DNA of 46,336 nucleotides. Origin: Actinomycetota bacterium (lineage in GTDB: Bacteria; Actinomycetota; Actinomycetes; S36-B12). A model generated the notes under the pieces. That model saw only the letters and a program-made list of their open reading frames with translations. It ran no database searches and had not been told where the DNA came from. The DNA is taken from the NCBI GenBank assembly GCA_005798555.1, contig SYJA01000089.1, positions 1-46,336 of the forward strand, written 5' to 3'. The position numbers were made by a program, and so were the translations under genes. This document shows, piece after piece, positions 24,645 through 33,098 of the stretch. Position 1 is the stretch's first letter. Every line of letters begins with the position of its first letter.

Positions 24645-25595
24645 GTGAACGCGACGGCGTTGGCGGGTGCCAGCAACGCGGCGGTTTACGCCTCAATGTT
24701 TACTCTAACCATCGCAATGGTCGCGTTCGCGATCTCATTTGCCTCAGGTCGGCGTCGTTCCGGGCTGACTCAATCGCAGGTACCCGTAGTAGCCGCTGTC
24801 GGAAGCACCGCGGTGTTGACTAAGCCGGCGCTCGACGCTCCGACCGAGGACGACGCCGGTCGAAAATCAGCCAATATCGGGATGTCATTCACCTGGCTGG
24901 GATTTGTCTTACTCCTAGTAGGGGTGGTGCTCCGCGGAGTTTGGGCGGGTCGCGTGCCGTGGGGCAATATGTACGAGTTTTCGATTAGCTCTGCCGTAGG
25001 CATTCTCGGCGCCTTCTTGATCGTCTCCCTGCGCCGTGATGTGCGCTGGCTCGGACTCTTTATCGTCATCCCAACCCTGTTGACACTTGGCCTTGCGGTA
25101 ACTGTGCTCTACACCGAGGGGGCGCAATTGGTGCCCGCACTAAAGTCCTACTGGCTGATCATTCACGTTGCCGCCGCCATTATCTGCGCCGGCGCCTTCA
25201 CGCTGGCTGCGGCAACGGCTGGGTTGTCCCTGGTGCAAGCCCACGCCGAGCGTCGCGGCAAGGTGGCGATGGCGAAGGTGCCGCCCGCCGAAAAACTGCG
25301 AACCTTGACCTACCGGATTCTTGCGTTTGCCTTTCCATTATGGACTTTCGCGGTCGTCGCGGGTGCTATCTGGGCCGAGAACGCTTGGGGCCGATACTGG
25401 GGCTGGGACCCCAAGGAAACCTGGGCCTTCATCACTTGGGTTATCTACGCCGCATACCTACACGCACGTTCAACTGTTGGTTGGCGCGGGGATCGAGCCT
25501 CTTGGGTTGCCATTGCGGGCTGGGCGGCTTTCATCATCAATTACTTTGGGGTTAATATTTTTGTCAACAGCCTGCATTCCTACTCCGGGGTTTAG
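24645..25595 (+). CDS. ccsB: CcsB/CcsA heme-handling cytochrome c biogenesis protein
   Basis: Polytopic partner of ResB (316 residues, about eight helices). The diagnostic tryptophan-rich WWD signature is RYWGWDPKETWAFITW at about 248-263, flanked by histidines that ligate heme (IIHVAAAI earlier, VNSLHSYSGV at the C-terminus). A GTG start follows AAGGAG nine bases after resB. This completes a resA-ccdA-resB-ccsB operon. A Gly/Arg-rich loop and about 60 less conserved residues precede the core. Family assignment is secure. Confidence 0.95.
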   Translation: MNATALAGASNAAVYASMFTLTIAMVAFAISFASGRRRSGLTQSQVPVVAAVGSTAVLTKPALDAPTEDDAGRKSANIGMSFTWLGFVLLLVGVVLRGVWAGRVPWGNMYEFSISSAVGILGAFLIVSLRRDVRWLGLFIVIPTLLTLGLAVTVLYTEGAQLVPALKSYWLIIHVAAAIICAGAFTLAAATAGLSLVQAHAERRGKVAMAKVPPAEKLRTLTYRILAFAFPLWTFAVVAGAIWAENAWGRYWGWDPKETWAFITWVIYAAYLHARSTVGWRGDRASWVAIAGWAAFIINYFGVNIFVNSLHSYSGV

Positions 25596-25607
25596 CGACG
25601 TGACCAC

Positions 25608-25910
25608 CTAAGCTTCGCCACGACGCTCACGCATACGGCGGCGCCACGCCTCTTCGTCCAATCCTTTTAAGAACTTGGGGTCATCATCGGGAGCCATTGG
25701 CCCCCGACGTCGAAAAACCCCGCCATTTGTGGGGCGCGGTCGACCTAAGAAGAACCAGAGGACCCCGCCGATGATCGGGATGATGACGACCAGCGCCAGC
25801 CAGAGCAACTTTGGCAGCGTGCGGGCCTCTTGGCGGGGGGTGCGTAAGACGTCGATGATGAATGAGATATACAGCGCGACGAGAACCAAGACCCCCAGGA
25901 CTCGCAGCAT
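25608..25910 (-). CDS. Small membrane protein with PLDc_N (phospholipase D nuclease N-terminal-like) domain
   Basis: A 100-residue protein with two hydrophobic helices (VLGVLVLVALYISFIIDVL and LPKLLWLALVVIIPIIGGVLWFFLG) joined by a short basic loop, and a charged cytoplasmic tail (DDDPKFLKGLDEEAWRRRMRER). The double helix with W...IIPIIGG-WFF-GRP is the PLDc_N pattern found in many small actinobacterial membrane proteins of unknown role. No catalytic HKD motif exists, so it is not a phospholipase. The ATG at 25908-25910 is chosen because GGAGG lies seven bases before it. It is convergent with ccsB. Confidence 0.8.
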   Translation of the reverse strand: MLRVLGVLVLVALYISFIIDVLRTPRQEARTLPKLLWLALVVIIPIIGGVLWFFLGRPRPTNGGVFRRRGPMAPDDDPKFLKGLDEEAWRRRMRERRGEA

Positions 25911-26036
25911 GTGAAAACCTCCGTAATCGAGACAATCAAGCCAGTTGCGTTGTAGTGCCGACACAATAACGCGTACCGCCCCAGCCAGCGAACCGCGGCT
26001 TCGCGCTAGCTGCCCCGGGGGTCGTACGCTGGGGAG
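25911..26036. other. 126-base divergent intergenic region
   Basis: Separates the PLDc_N gene (minus) and the DUF4229 gene (plus). A possible plus-strand promoter TTGCGT-N16-TAACGC lies near 25951-25978. A 17-base imperfect inverted repeat TTGTAGTGCCGACACAA resembles a Rex site but has the wrong spacing and arms. GGAGG-TGAAAT-CCTCC at 26033-26048 can fold over the start of the DUF4229 gene. Confidence 0.35.
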
Positions 26037-26360
26037 GTGAAATCCTCCGGGTGGGCGATAATTCGCTTCACCATGCTGCGAGCGCTGCTGTTTGGCGGCA
26101 TTTGGCTGCTGCTTCAATTGACAACCCCGCTCCGTGGCCTCATCGCGGCTGTTGTTGCGCTCTTGGTCTCGGGGGTAATCAGCACCGTGGTGCTGAATCG
26201 GCAGCGGGCCGCGATGGGGGTTTCCCTAGCTAGTTTCTTCGGGCGGATAAATGCTCGAATTGATGCGTCGTCCCGTGCCGAGGATGAGGCTGACGATCTG
26301 GAGCGCTCAGGAAACGGCGAGCAAGAAGCCCAAGCCGAGACCGTAGAGAAGAACGAGTAG
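26037..26360 (+). CDS. DUF4229 small membrane protein
   Basis: A 107-residue protein with two adjacent membrane helices (FTMLRALLFGGIWLLL and LRGLIAAVVALLVSGVISTVVL) followed by RQRAAM and an acidic C-terminal tail, the layout of DUF4229. It is of unknown function and from memory commonly sits beside menA/ccs genes in actinobacteria. The GTG at 26037 overlaps its own GGAGG, so the true start may be the ATG at 26073. Its last 54 bases overlap the convergent menA end. Confidence 0.78.
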   Translation: MKSSGWAIIRFTMLRALLFGGIWLLLQLTTPLRGLIAAVVALLVSGVISTVVLNRQRAAMGVSLASFFGRINARIDASSRAEDEADDLERSGNGEQEAQAETVEKNE

Positions 26361-27176
26361 ACCTGTTTGCTTGAGTGCTGGGATGAGTTCAGGGCCGGTC
26401 GCCCCGCCAAGGATGAGGCGAATCGGGGCAATTATTAGAAGCACTAGGGCGAACAGAACCAGCCACGAAACAATCGCAGAAACGATGATCGTGCTGAGCG
26501 CTGCCGCGATGATGCAGGCGACATAGAGCCCGCGGGTGCGCTTATCGCCAAGGCGAACCGCGAGCGTGTACTTGCCAACTAGTTGATCGCTGGGTAGATC
26601 GCGCAAGTTATTAGTTACGAGTACCGCGCAGGCGAGTGCCCCAACCCCGACGGAGGCAATTACCGCGGCGAGGGTAATTGTGCCTGATTGCACGTAAAAC
26701 GTGCCTACAACGGGCACGATCCCAAAGAAAACGAGTACGAAGATTTCACCGAGTCCGTGGTACCCGTATGGGTGCGGGCCGCCGGTGTACAGCCACGCTG
26801 CGGCTACGCAGGCCACGCCAACAAGAAGCAACCACCAAGCTTGGGTGGCAACCACCAGTGCGAGACCGGCAATGCAGGCAACACCAAAAGCACTGAAAGC
26901 GGCCAGGCGAACAACAGGTGGGCGCGCTAGATCCTGGCCGACAAGTCGCACCGGCCCGATGCGTTTATTGTCAGTGCCGCGAATACCGTCGCTGTAGTCG
27001 TTCGCGAAGTTGACTCCGACCTGCAGCGCTAAAGCGACAACGAGCGCAAGAACGGCCCGGCCAGTTTGCAAGGAGTCAGCATTTATCGCCAGACCGGTGC
27101 CGACGGCAACCGGCGCCACGGCAGCCGGCAAGGTACGCGGACGTGATCCCGCAACCCATTGACTTAAAGTTGCCAT
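26307..27176 (-). CDS. menA: 1,4-dihydroxy-2-naphthoate polyprenyltransferase
   Basis: UbiA-family membrane prenyltransferase that joins DHNA to a polyprenyl diphosphate, giving demethylmenaquinone. The 289-residue product has about eight or nine helices. It keeps the first Asp-rich motif NFANDYSDGIRGTD at about 60-73, the start WVAGSRPRTLPAAVAPV, and the second motif NNLRDLPSDQLVGKYTLAVRLG at about 190, where Asp residues bind Mg-diphosphate. It lies downstream of menE with a 13-base overlap, so the two are co-transcribed. The 3' end overlaps the DUF4229 gene by 54 bases, tail to tail. Confidence 0.95.
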   Translation of the reverse strand: MATLSQWVAGSRPRTLPAAVAPVAVGTGLAINADSLQTGRAVLALVVALALQVGVNFANDYSDGIRGTDNKRIGPVRLVGQDLARPPVVRLAAFSAFGVACIAGLALVVATQAWWLLLVGVACVAAAWLYTGGPHPYGYHGLGEIFVLVFFGIVPVVGTFYVQSGTITLAAVIASVGVGALACAVLVTNNLRDLPSDQLVGKYTLAVRLGDKRTRGLYVACIIAAALSTIIVSAIVSWLVLFALVLLIIAPIRLILGGATGPELIPALKQTGLLVLLYGLGLGFLLAVS

Positions 27177-28372
27177 GGCAGCCTTCCGGATTGGCCAGCG
27201 ATTTTGATAAGTGTTGCTCGGTCGACTTTGCCATTGGGTAGCGGTGGCAACCCCGGTAGGTCAAGAACGTGACAAGGTACCGCTGCGGTCCCAAGTTGTT
27301 GTTGCACGGACGCCTTGATGACAGTTTCGAGGGTCGGGCCAATGGCGCTCTCAACCGCGGCCACCAGTGCCGACTGGCTATCGGGTCCGATGACCGTGAT
27401 TACCGAAACGGCCTCCACCCCGGGGATTTCGCCTATCACCTGCTCCACGGCCAGCACTGAGACATTAACCCCATTGATTATCGCCACGTCATCAGCGCGA
27501 CCGAGGATCGTGACGAAACCGGCGCCATCGACACTGCCCAGGTCACTTGTGATGAATCCGGCCGAGGTGAAGGCGGCACGTGATAGTTCCGGGGCGAGCC
27601 GGTAACCCGCGGCCAGCATTGGTCCATTGACTATCAAGGTGCCGGCGGGGTCAGTCGGCCCGTGCACTTGCACCCCGGGTAGGGGCAGACCGTCGAAAAC
27701 GCAGCCACCTGAGGTCTCGGTCATGCCATATGAGGCGACGACTTTCACGCCTTGTTCCTCGGCGAGCACCCGGGTTCGGTTGGCAAGCGGACCAGCCCCG
27801 ACCAAAACCAGGGCGCAGGCTTGCAATGCGGTAACGCCAATGTCATCGGCAAGGAGGCGGCGAAGTTGGGATGCCACAAGGGAGACATGAATTGGGGCGC
27901 CACTGGCACGTTTGACGGCATCGGCAAAAACCGCCGAGGTGAACGGAGTAGCACCGCCTAGGCTTGCCACCGCGATCGGCTCGCGCCCGCTGGCGAGGGC
28001 GCGCACTGCGACATTGAAGCCGCCCATTGAATGCAGCGGTAACGCCGCGATCCACTGGGCGTTTGCGCCATTAACCACTTGATCAAGTGCGGTGAGACCG
28101 GCCGCGGTTAGTAGCACGCCTTTTGGCTGCCCCATCGAACCGGATGTTGCGAGCACCGCTGCGACATCCTCGGCTTCCAAGGGTTTGCTGGCGTCATCTG
28201 GGCAGGTGGCGGCGCGCAGTCGCTCCAGGTATGCCGCTGAGATAGTCGGACCGGTAACGGGCAGTGGCGCAATCGCTGGGCCGGCACCGGTAATAGCTTG
28301 GCGCAGTGGGCCCAGTAGTGCCATCAGACCCGCGGGGCCAGGTGGCACGGGAATCGAAATTAGTGGACGCAT
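27164..28372 (-). CDS. menE: o-Succinylbenzoate-CoA ligase
   Basis: AMP-forming ligase that activates o-succinylbenzoate with CoA in menaquinone synthesis. About 402 residues from the ATG at 28372, the short actinobacterial form. Motifs are: P-loop [16 protein letters not shown] at about 74, where the usual STG is [18 protein letters not shown] at about 215; [30 protein letters not shown] at about 275-304; and catalytic Lys in [10 protein letters not shown] at about 386. An in-frame ATG at 28411 is possible but adds non-conserved sequence and overlaps a possible menB start. It is divergent from menB and followed by menA. Confidence 0.92.
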   Translation of the reverse strand: MRPLISIPVPPGPAGLMALLGPLRQAITGAGPAIAPLPVTGPTISAAYLERLRAATCPDDASKPLEAEDVAAVLATSGSMGQPKGVLLTAAGLTALDQVVNGANAQWIAALPLHSMGGFNVAVRALASGREPIAVASLGGATPFTSAVFADAVKRASGAPIHVSLVASQLRRLLADDIGVTALQACALVLVGAGPLANRTRVLAEEQGVKVVASYGMTETSGGCVFDGLPLPGVQVHGPTDPAGTLIVNGPMLAAGYRLAPELSRAAFTSAGFITSDLGSVDGAGFVTILGRADDVAIINGVNVSVLAVEQVIGEIPGVEAVSVITVIGPDSQSALVAAVESAIGPTLETVIKASVQQQLGTAAVPCHVLDLPGLPPLPNGKVDRATLIKIAGQSGRLPWQL

Positions 28373-28466
28373 CGATCCGAGCGTAGGACGTCGCGATAGC
28401 GTTCCCGACATGGATACCCGCACCCGATACGTTTTGCCGCCGGTGGTGCCCGAGGGTTCACCGGCG

Positions 28467-29342
28467 ATGACCGACCCGGCTTATTCCTCGATCACCCCAG
28501 GTGGCCAATGGGAGCAGATAGGGGAGTACCGCGACATTCGCCTCGAGGTGTCAACCGGCGCTGACGTAGGTATCGCCAAGATCACGATCAATAGACCCGA
28601 GAAGCGCAATGCATTCCGTCCTCCCACCCTATTTGAACTAAGTGACGCACTGAATTATGCGCGCGATGACGACGCTATCGGCGTCATCATCTTGACCGGG
28701 CAAGGTGACTGGGCATTTTGCTCCGGTGGTGACCAAGTCATTCGCGGCAATGACGGCTACCTCGGTGACGATGAAGTCGCGAAACGCGGGGTTGGCCGTC
28801 TAAATGTTCTTGATCTCCAGGTCCAGATCCGCCGCACTCCGAAGCCGGTCATTGCGATGGTGGCGGGTTACGCCATCGGTGGTGGGCACGTACTGCACGT
28901 CATATGTGATTTGACCATCGCCGCGGACAATGCGCGATTTGGCCAGACCGGCCCCAAGGTTGGGTCCTTTGATGGCGGCTACGGATCCGGGCTGCTCGCA
29001 GCCACCATTGGGCAAAAGCGCTCGCGCGAAGTCTGGTACACCTGCCGCCAGTACGGCGCGGAGCAGGCGTATGACTGGGGGCTTGTCAACTCGGTGGTCC
29101 CTATTGCCGACCTGGAGATTGAGACGGTGGCGTGGGCCCGGCAGCTGCTCGACATGTCTCCGCTCGCCCTGCGGATGCTGAAAGCATCACATAACGCCGC
29201 CGATGATGGCCTTGCCGGGGTTCAGCAACTTGCCGGCGATGCGACCTTGTTGTTCTACATGACAGCGGAGGCCCAAGAGGGTCGCGATGCCTACAAGGAA
29301 AAGCGCGAGCCGGACTTTCGTCAGTTCCCTAAGCGCCCTTGA
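28467..29342 (+). CDS. menB: 1,4-Dihydroxy-2-naphthoyl-CoA synthase, type I
   Basis: Crotonase-fold enzyme that cyclises o-succinylbenzoyl-CoA to DHNA-CoA. The 291-residue product keeps [65 protein letters not shown] and the C-terminal [14 protein letters not shown]. It reads like E. coli MenB almost throughout. It has Gly in [10 protein letters not shown] where mycobacterial enzymes have Asp (QTDADVGSFD), which marks the bicarbonate-using type I group. The ATG at 28467 with an upstream GAGGG gives the E. coli-like length; an ATG at 28410 would add 19 residues. It heads a menB-menC-menD run. Confidence 0.93.
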   Translation: MTDPAYSSITPGGQWEQIGEYRDIRLEVSTGADVGIAKITINRPEKRNAFRPPTLFELSDALNYARDDDAIGVIILTGQGDWAFCSGGDQVIRGNDGYLGDDEVAKRGVGRLNVLDLQVQIRRTPKPVIAMVAGYAIGGGHVLHVICDLTIAADNARFGQTGPKVGSFDGGYGSGLLAATIGQKRSREVWYTCRQYGAEQAYDWGLVNSVVPIADLEIETVAWARQLLDMSPLALRMLKASHNAADDGLAGVQQLAGDATLLFYMTAEAQEGRDAYKEKREPDFRQFPKRP

Positions 29343-29348
29343 TTTCAC

Positions 29349-30371
29349 ATGCCCGATAAGCAATTGCAGGCGTTGCTTGAAACGGCGGTGGTATTCGGGT
29401 TGCCCATGACCCGTGCCTTTCGCGGCATCACGATGCGCGAGGGCATTTTGATCAAGGGGCCATCGGGTTGGGGTGAATTCGCGCCATTTGACGATTACCC
29501 GGACGTCGCGGCCGCGCGCTGGCTGGATTGCGCGATTGAATCGGCATTCGGTTCCTGGCCGGCGGCGAAGTGTGACACGGTCGCGGTCAACGCGATCATC
29601 CCAGCGGTGAGTTCACCTGAGGCTGCTGCATTAACGCGATCAGCGGTGCTGGACCACGGCTGCCAGTGCATCAAGGTCAAGGTTGGGGGCACGCTGGCAG
29701 ATGACGACGCTCGAGTTGCCGCCGTGCGCGACGTCCTGGATACCGCATTGGGTCGTGGAGTCGGATCGATACGCATTGATGCCAATGCCAAGTGGTCGGT
29801 AAGTGAAGCCGTCAAGGCACTGCGCCGCCTCGGTGAATACGGGCTCGAATATGTCGAGCAGCCGTGTGCGGGGCTTGACGACATTCGGCAAGTTCGCGGC
29901 CAAGTCGGCGTGCCGATTGCTATTGATGAAGCGATCAGGGGCGCCGCTAACCCAGAGGAACTCGACCTGCGTGGAGTTGCTGATTTCGCCATCATCAAAG
30001 TGGCGCCACTTGGTGGGGTGGCGACCTGTATTCGGCTAGCGGAGAAACTCGACATGCCGGTGGTCATCAGTGGATCATTGGATTCATCCGTTGGCCTTGG
30101 GCCTTCGACCGCCTTGGCCGGAGCACTTGGAACAACATCGGCTTGTGGCCTTGGCACCGGAACCTTGCTTGCCGGTGATGTCGTGCAGAACTCAACCGTC
30201 CCGGTCGGCGGCGTGATCAAAGTTGAGCGGCTTGCCCCCGAGCTGGGTGCACTGATGCAGGCCAGTGATCGGGTTTCCATGGAGCGGGGAATTTGGTGGC
30301 GGGCCCGGTTAGCGGCGGCCTGGCATGCCGGTGCCGGCAAGCGCTCGGGGCTCCTGATCGGCAGTTCTTGA
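29349..30371 (+). CDS. menC: o-Succinylbenzoate synthase
   Basis: Enolase-superfamily dehydratase that converts SHCHC to o-succinylbenzoate. The 340-residue product has the N-terminal capping domain (RGITMREGILIKGPSGWGEFAPF) and the barrel with active-site elements. These are the Lys pair in CIKVKVGG at about 112, metal ligands Asp in SIRIDANAKWS at about 145, Glu in LEYVEQPCAG at about 173 and Asp in PIAIDEAIRG at about 198, and Lys in DFAIIKVAPLGG at about 220. It starts six bases after menB. The closely related N-succinylamino-acid racemase role is less likely given the men neighbours. Confidence 0.94.
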   Translation: MPDKQLQALLETAVVFGLPMTRAFRGITMREGILIKGPSGWGEFAPFDDYPDVAAARWLDCAIESAFGSWPAAKCDTVAVNAIIPAVSSPEAAALTRSAVLDHGCQCIKVKVGGTLADDDARVAAVRDVLDTALGRGVGSIRIDANAKWSVSEAVKALRRLGEYGLEYVEQPCAGLDDIRQVRGQVGVPIAIDEAIRGAANPEELDLRGVADFAIIKVAPLGGVATCIRLAEKLDMPVVISGSLDSSVGLGPSTALAGALGTTSACGLGTGTLLAGDVVQNSTVPVGGVIKVERLAPELGALMQASDRVSMERGIWWRARLAAAWHAGAGKRSGLLIGSS

Positions 30372-30413
30372 CCGGTGCCCGGCTCATGGCACTTGGCATG
30401 AAAGGCTGGGCCC

Positions 30414-32180
30414 GTGAATGCATCGACGGTACAAGCGCGAGTACTTGTCGATGAGTTGACCAGATGTGGCGTCACTGATTTTGTGCTTGCACCCGGCTCG
30501 CGTTCCGCGCCGCTCGCGTTGGCGCTGGCAGCCGCCGAGCAACGCGGTGAGATCGTCTTGCACGTACGCCTTGATGAGCGCAGCGCGGGCTATTTGGCCC
30601 TCGGCCTAGGGAAGGTCTCGGGGGTGCCGGCAGTAGTCGTTACTACGTCAGGTACAGCGGCGGTGAACCTGCACCCGGCAATGGTCGAGGCGGACGAGTC
30701 CAATATCCCCCTGGTCGTCTTGACGGCCGACCGGCCGCCGGCCTTGCGCGGAGTAGGTGCCAATCAAAGTATTGAGCAGACTCAAATCTTCGGTAATGCG
30801 GTACGGCTGGCGGTGGATCTGGCGGTTGCATCAGAATCGGCGTCGGATATCCGCTACTGGCGGTCGACAGTTTCGCGAGTGGTAGCCGCTGCAACTGATG
30901 CTTGGCGGCCGGGTCCGGTGCACGTGAATATCCCTTTTGCCGACCCCCTCGTGCCCGATGCCTTAGACGATGACGCACCGGCAACGGCATTAGGTGGGCG
31001 AAATGATGGCCGGCCTTGGACGGCTGATGCCAGGTTTGTAGCCGGATTGACCACGCCCATTGACGAGGTCCTGGGTGTCATCTTGGAAAGCAATCAGGTA
31101 CCTGCACGCGGAATCATCGTTGTTGGTGATCACTCCGATCCTGAAACCATGAGCTTGGTGGACGACCTTGGCGATGCACTTGGCTGGCCGATAATTGGGG
31201 AGCCAAGCGGCAACGTTTCGGACTGCGACACATCACTGGCGCACGGTGCCTTGATCGTTGCAGACGCGGACTTCGCGGCGGCGCATGCTCCTGACATGGT
31301 CGTAACTGTTGGACGAGTCGGCTTAAGCCGTGCGGTGCTACGGATGATCGCTAGTGCGCCGCTGCACATCGCGGTTGATGCGCAGTCGCAGTGGAGCGAC
31401 CCAACTCGATCCGCGGACATCGTGATTGCAGGTGTGCCGTTACCACCCGCGGAAGCAGATATCGACCCGAAGTGGTTAGCGGCTTGGCAGGGGGCCGATG
31501 TCCTTGCGGCCGCGGCTGTCGAAACCGTGTTGGCTGCCTCCGGGGATCAGTTGACCGGTATGCAGGTGGCCCGCATGACCTGTAGTGCCGTACCGGCGGG
31601 GGGCATGTTATTCCTAGGGGCCTCGTCGCCGGTGCGTCATGTTTTCAACCTAGCGTCCACCTTCGTCAGTGCAGCGATAGTCATGGGTAATCGCGGTACT
31701 TCAGGTATCGATGGGGCTATCTCGACAGCCTGGGGCTCGGCATTGGCTATGCAGCGCGGCGATGAAGCAGCTGATCCAACCTGGGCAATAGCCCTGGTCG
31801 GAGATCAGACTTTCTTATACGACAGCAACGCCTTGCTGGTGCCCGCGACTGAGTCACGACCGAACTTGGTGATTGTTGTGGCGGATAATGACGGCGGTGG
31901 AATCTTCTCGCAGCTGGAACAAGGTGAACCACGATTCGCAGATTCATTTGATCGAGTATTCGCGGTGCCGCTTGGTGCAGATGTCGGAGCCATCGCATCG
32001 GCCCTGCAGGTGCCAACCCAGGTAGTGCGCACCGCTGCGGACCTTGATGGAGCCTTGGCCAGTGCGATCGCGGCCGGGGGAGTGCAGGTGGTCGTTGCTC
32101 GTACCTGCTCGCGAATCGATGAGGCAGGCATGTGGCAGGCTTTGCGCGAGGCAGTGCATGCGGCTTTGGGTTCTGCGTAG
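30414..32180 (+). CDS. menD: SEPHCHC synthase
   Basis: Thiamine-diphosphate and Mg-dependent enzyme that adds a succinyl-semialdehyde unit from 2-oxoglutarate to isochorismate. The 588-residue length is normal. Motifs are: N-terminal VLAPGSRSAPLALALA at about 23, TTSGTAAVNLHPAMVEA at about 75, TADRPPALRGVGANQSIEQTQIFG at about 105, and the ThDP-binding region MGNRGTSGIDGAISTAWG at about 424. Mg-site segments are LVGDQTFLYDSN at about 463 and ADNDGGGIFSQLEQ at about 487. The start is a GTG giving MNASTVQARVLVDELTRCGV. It is followed by a degraded acetyltransferase reading frame. Confidence 0.95.
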   Translation: MNASTVQARVLVDELTRCGVTDFVLAPGSRSAPLALALAAAEQRGEIVLHVRLDERSAGYLALGLGKVSGVPAVVVTTSGTAAVNLHPAMVEADESNIPLVVLTADRPPALRGVGANQSIEQTQIFGNAVRLAVDLAVASESASDIRYWRSTVSRVVAAATDAWRPGPVHVNIPFADPLVPDALDDDAPATALGGRNDGRPWTADARFVAGLTTPIDEVLGVILESNQVPARGIIVVGDHSDPETMSLVDDLGDALGWPIIGEPSGNVSDCDTSLAHGALIVADADFAAAHAPDMVVTVGRVGLSRAVLRMIASAPLHIAVDAQSQWSDPTRSADIVIAGVPLPPAEADIDPKWLAAWQGADVLAAAAVETVLAASGDQLTGMQVARMTCSAVPAGGMLFLGASSPVRHVFNLASTFVSAAIVMGNRGTSGIDGAISTAWGSALAMQRGDEAADPTWAIALVGDQTFLYDSNALLVPATESRPNLVIVVADNDGGGIFSQLEQGEPRFADSFDRVFAVPLGADVGAIASALQVPTQVVRTAADLDGALASAIAAGGVQVVVARTCSRIDEAGMWQALREAVHAALGSA

Positions 32181-32182
32181 TC

Positions 32183-33098
32183 ATGGATAACCGCGGGCGC
32201 AAGCTGGCTTCGGCAGCGATAGCACTTCGCGAGGTGTTCGGTACCTCGGCAGCCGCTTGGGATTCGAGTGAATTGCAGGCTATTTCGTTAGCCGAATTTG
32301 ATTCTTGGCTAAGGCAGGAGGTGCGCGGGCGGCTTGAGCAGCGCTGGAGTGCGGATCGCGAGGTCGTGCGCCAACTATGTGGCGCTCACTGCTCGCCTGC
32401 TTGAGTCACTTGCAGCAGCGGATCCAATGCTCGTACTTGCGGCCGACCACTCAGGAAGTTGGCGCGCTCGCGTGGCTATTTCGCACAACCCGGCGGCCGA
32501 CCTCGTACTCGCTGACTCTTGGGAGGTCTCGAAGGCCGTTGCAGGTTCGGATACTTCAGCCCATGTACGTCGCTTGCAGTGGACCCTTGAGCACCATGTC
32601 ATATTGCGCCGTGCGCGTGCGCCATTTACGCATGTCGAGCACAACCGCACTTCGGCGTTGCTTGCACTGATGGCGGCATTGGCTGAAGTCAATAACGAGA
32701 GTTATGGCTGGTTTCAAAGTTTGCCAAATGGCGCCGACATCTCTATCAGGTTGGGGCGCCCCGAGAACGTAGACGAAGTAGCCGCGATGCACGCGCGTTG
32801 CTCGCAGGAGTCTATTTACCAAAGGTACTTCACGCCGATGAATTGCTGGCGCGAAGAAAACTTGCGGCGGATCTCCGGGGGCCACCGTGGTGCAACGCTA
32901 GTGGCCACATCGGATTCGGGTTCGGGGATCGCACTCGGGAATGTGTTCCCGATCGGCCCTGACGGCACTAGCAAAGCCGAATTGGCAGACAACAAGGTGA
33001 TGTTGAAGTCACTCTCAGGTACAAGATTTTCCTGGGTGAAATCGCCAGCCGCGGATATAGGTGCGGCTGTCGTATCATTGTGGGTGCGAATCCAACTT
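32183..33098 (+). pseudogene. Frame-disrupted GNAT-family acetyltransferase gene
   Basis: An apparently broken gene between menD and menF. Frame A (32183-32404) encodes about 73 residues ending abruptly. Frame B, shifted by one base, picks up near 32372 (LTARLLESLAAADPMLVLA) and continues with IRLGRPENVDEVAAMHARCSQESIYQRYF at about 32746-32826, a GNAT N-terminal motif. Near 32980 frame B loses similarity, and EVTLR, expected for the next GNAT strand, appears in frame A again (about 33008). A poorly conserved remainder follows, up to the menF stop. The Q/RxxGxG/A acetyl-CoA loop is not recognisable in any frame. At least two shifts are needed for a full protein, so it is a pseudogene, or the assembly carries indels here. 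Confidence 0.6.

Noticed and set aside
25950-25975. TTGTAGTGCCGACACAA as a third Rex operator before the DUF4229 gene
   Set aside because: It is 17 rather than 18 bases long, arms match imperfectly, and the genes on either side have no evident link to Rex.
29495-30475. 326-codon minus-strand open frame opposite menC
   Set aside because: Shadow of menC, rich in S/T/R/P with no family motif.
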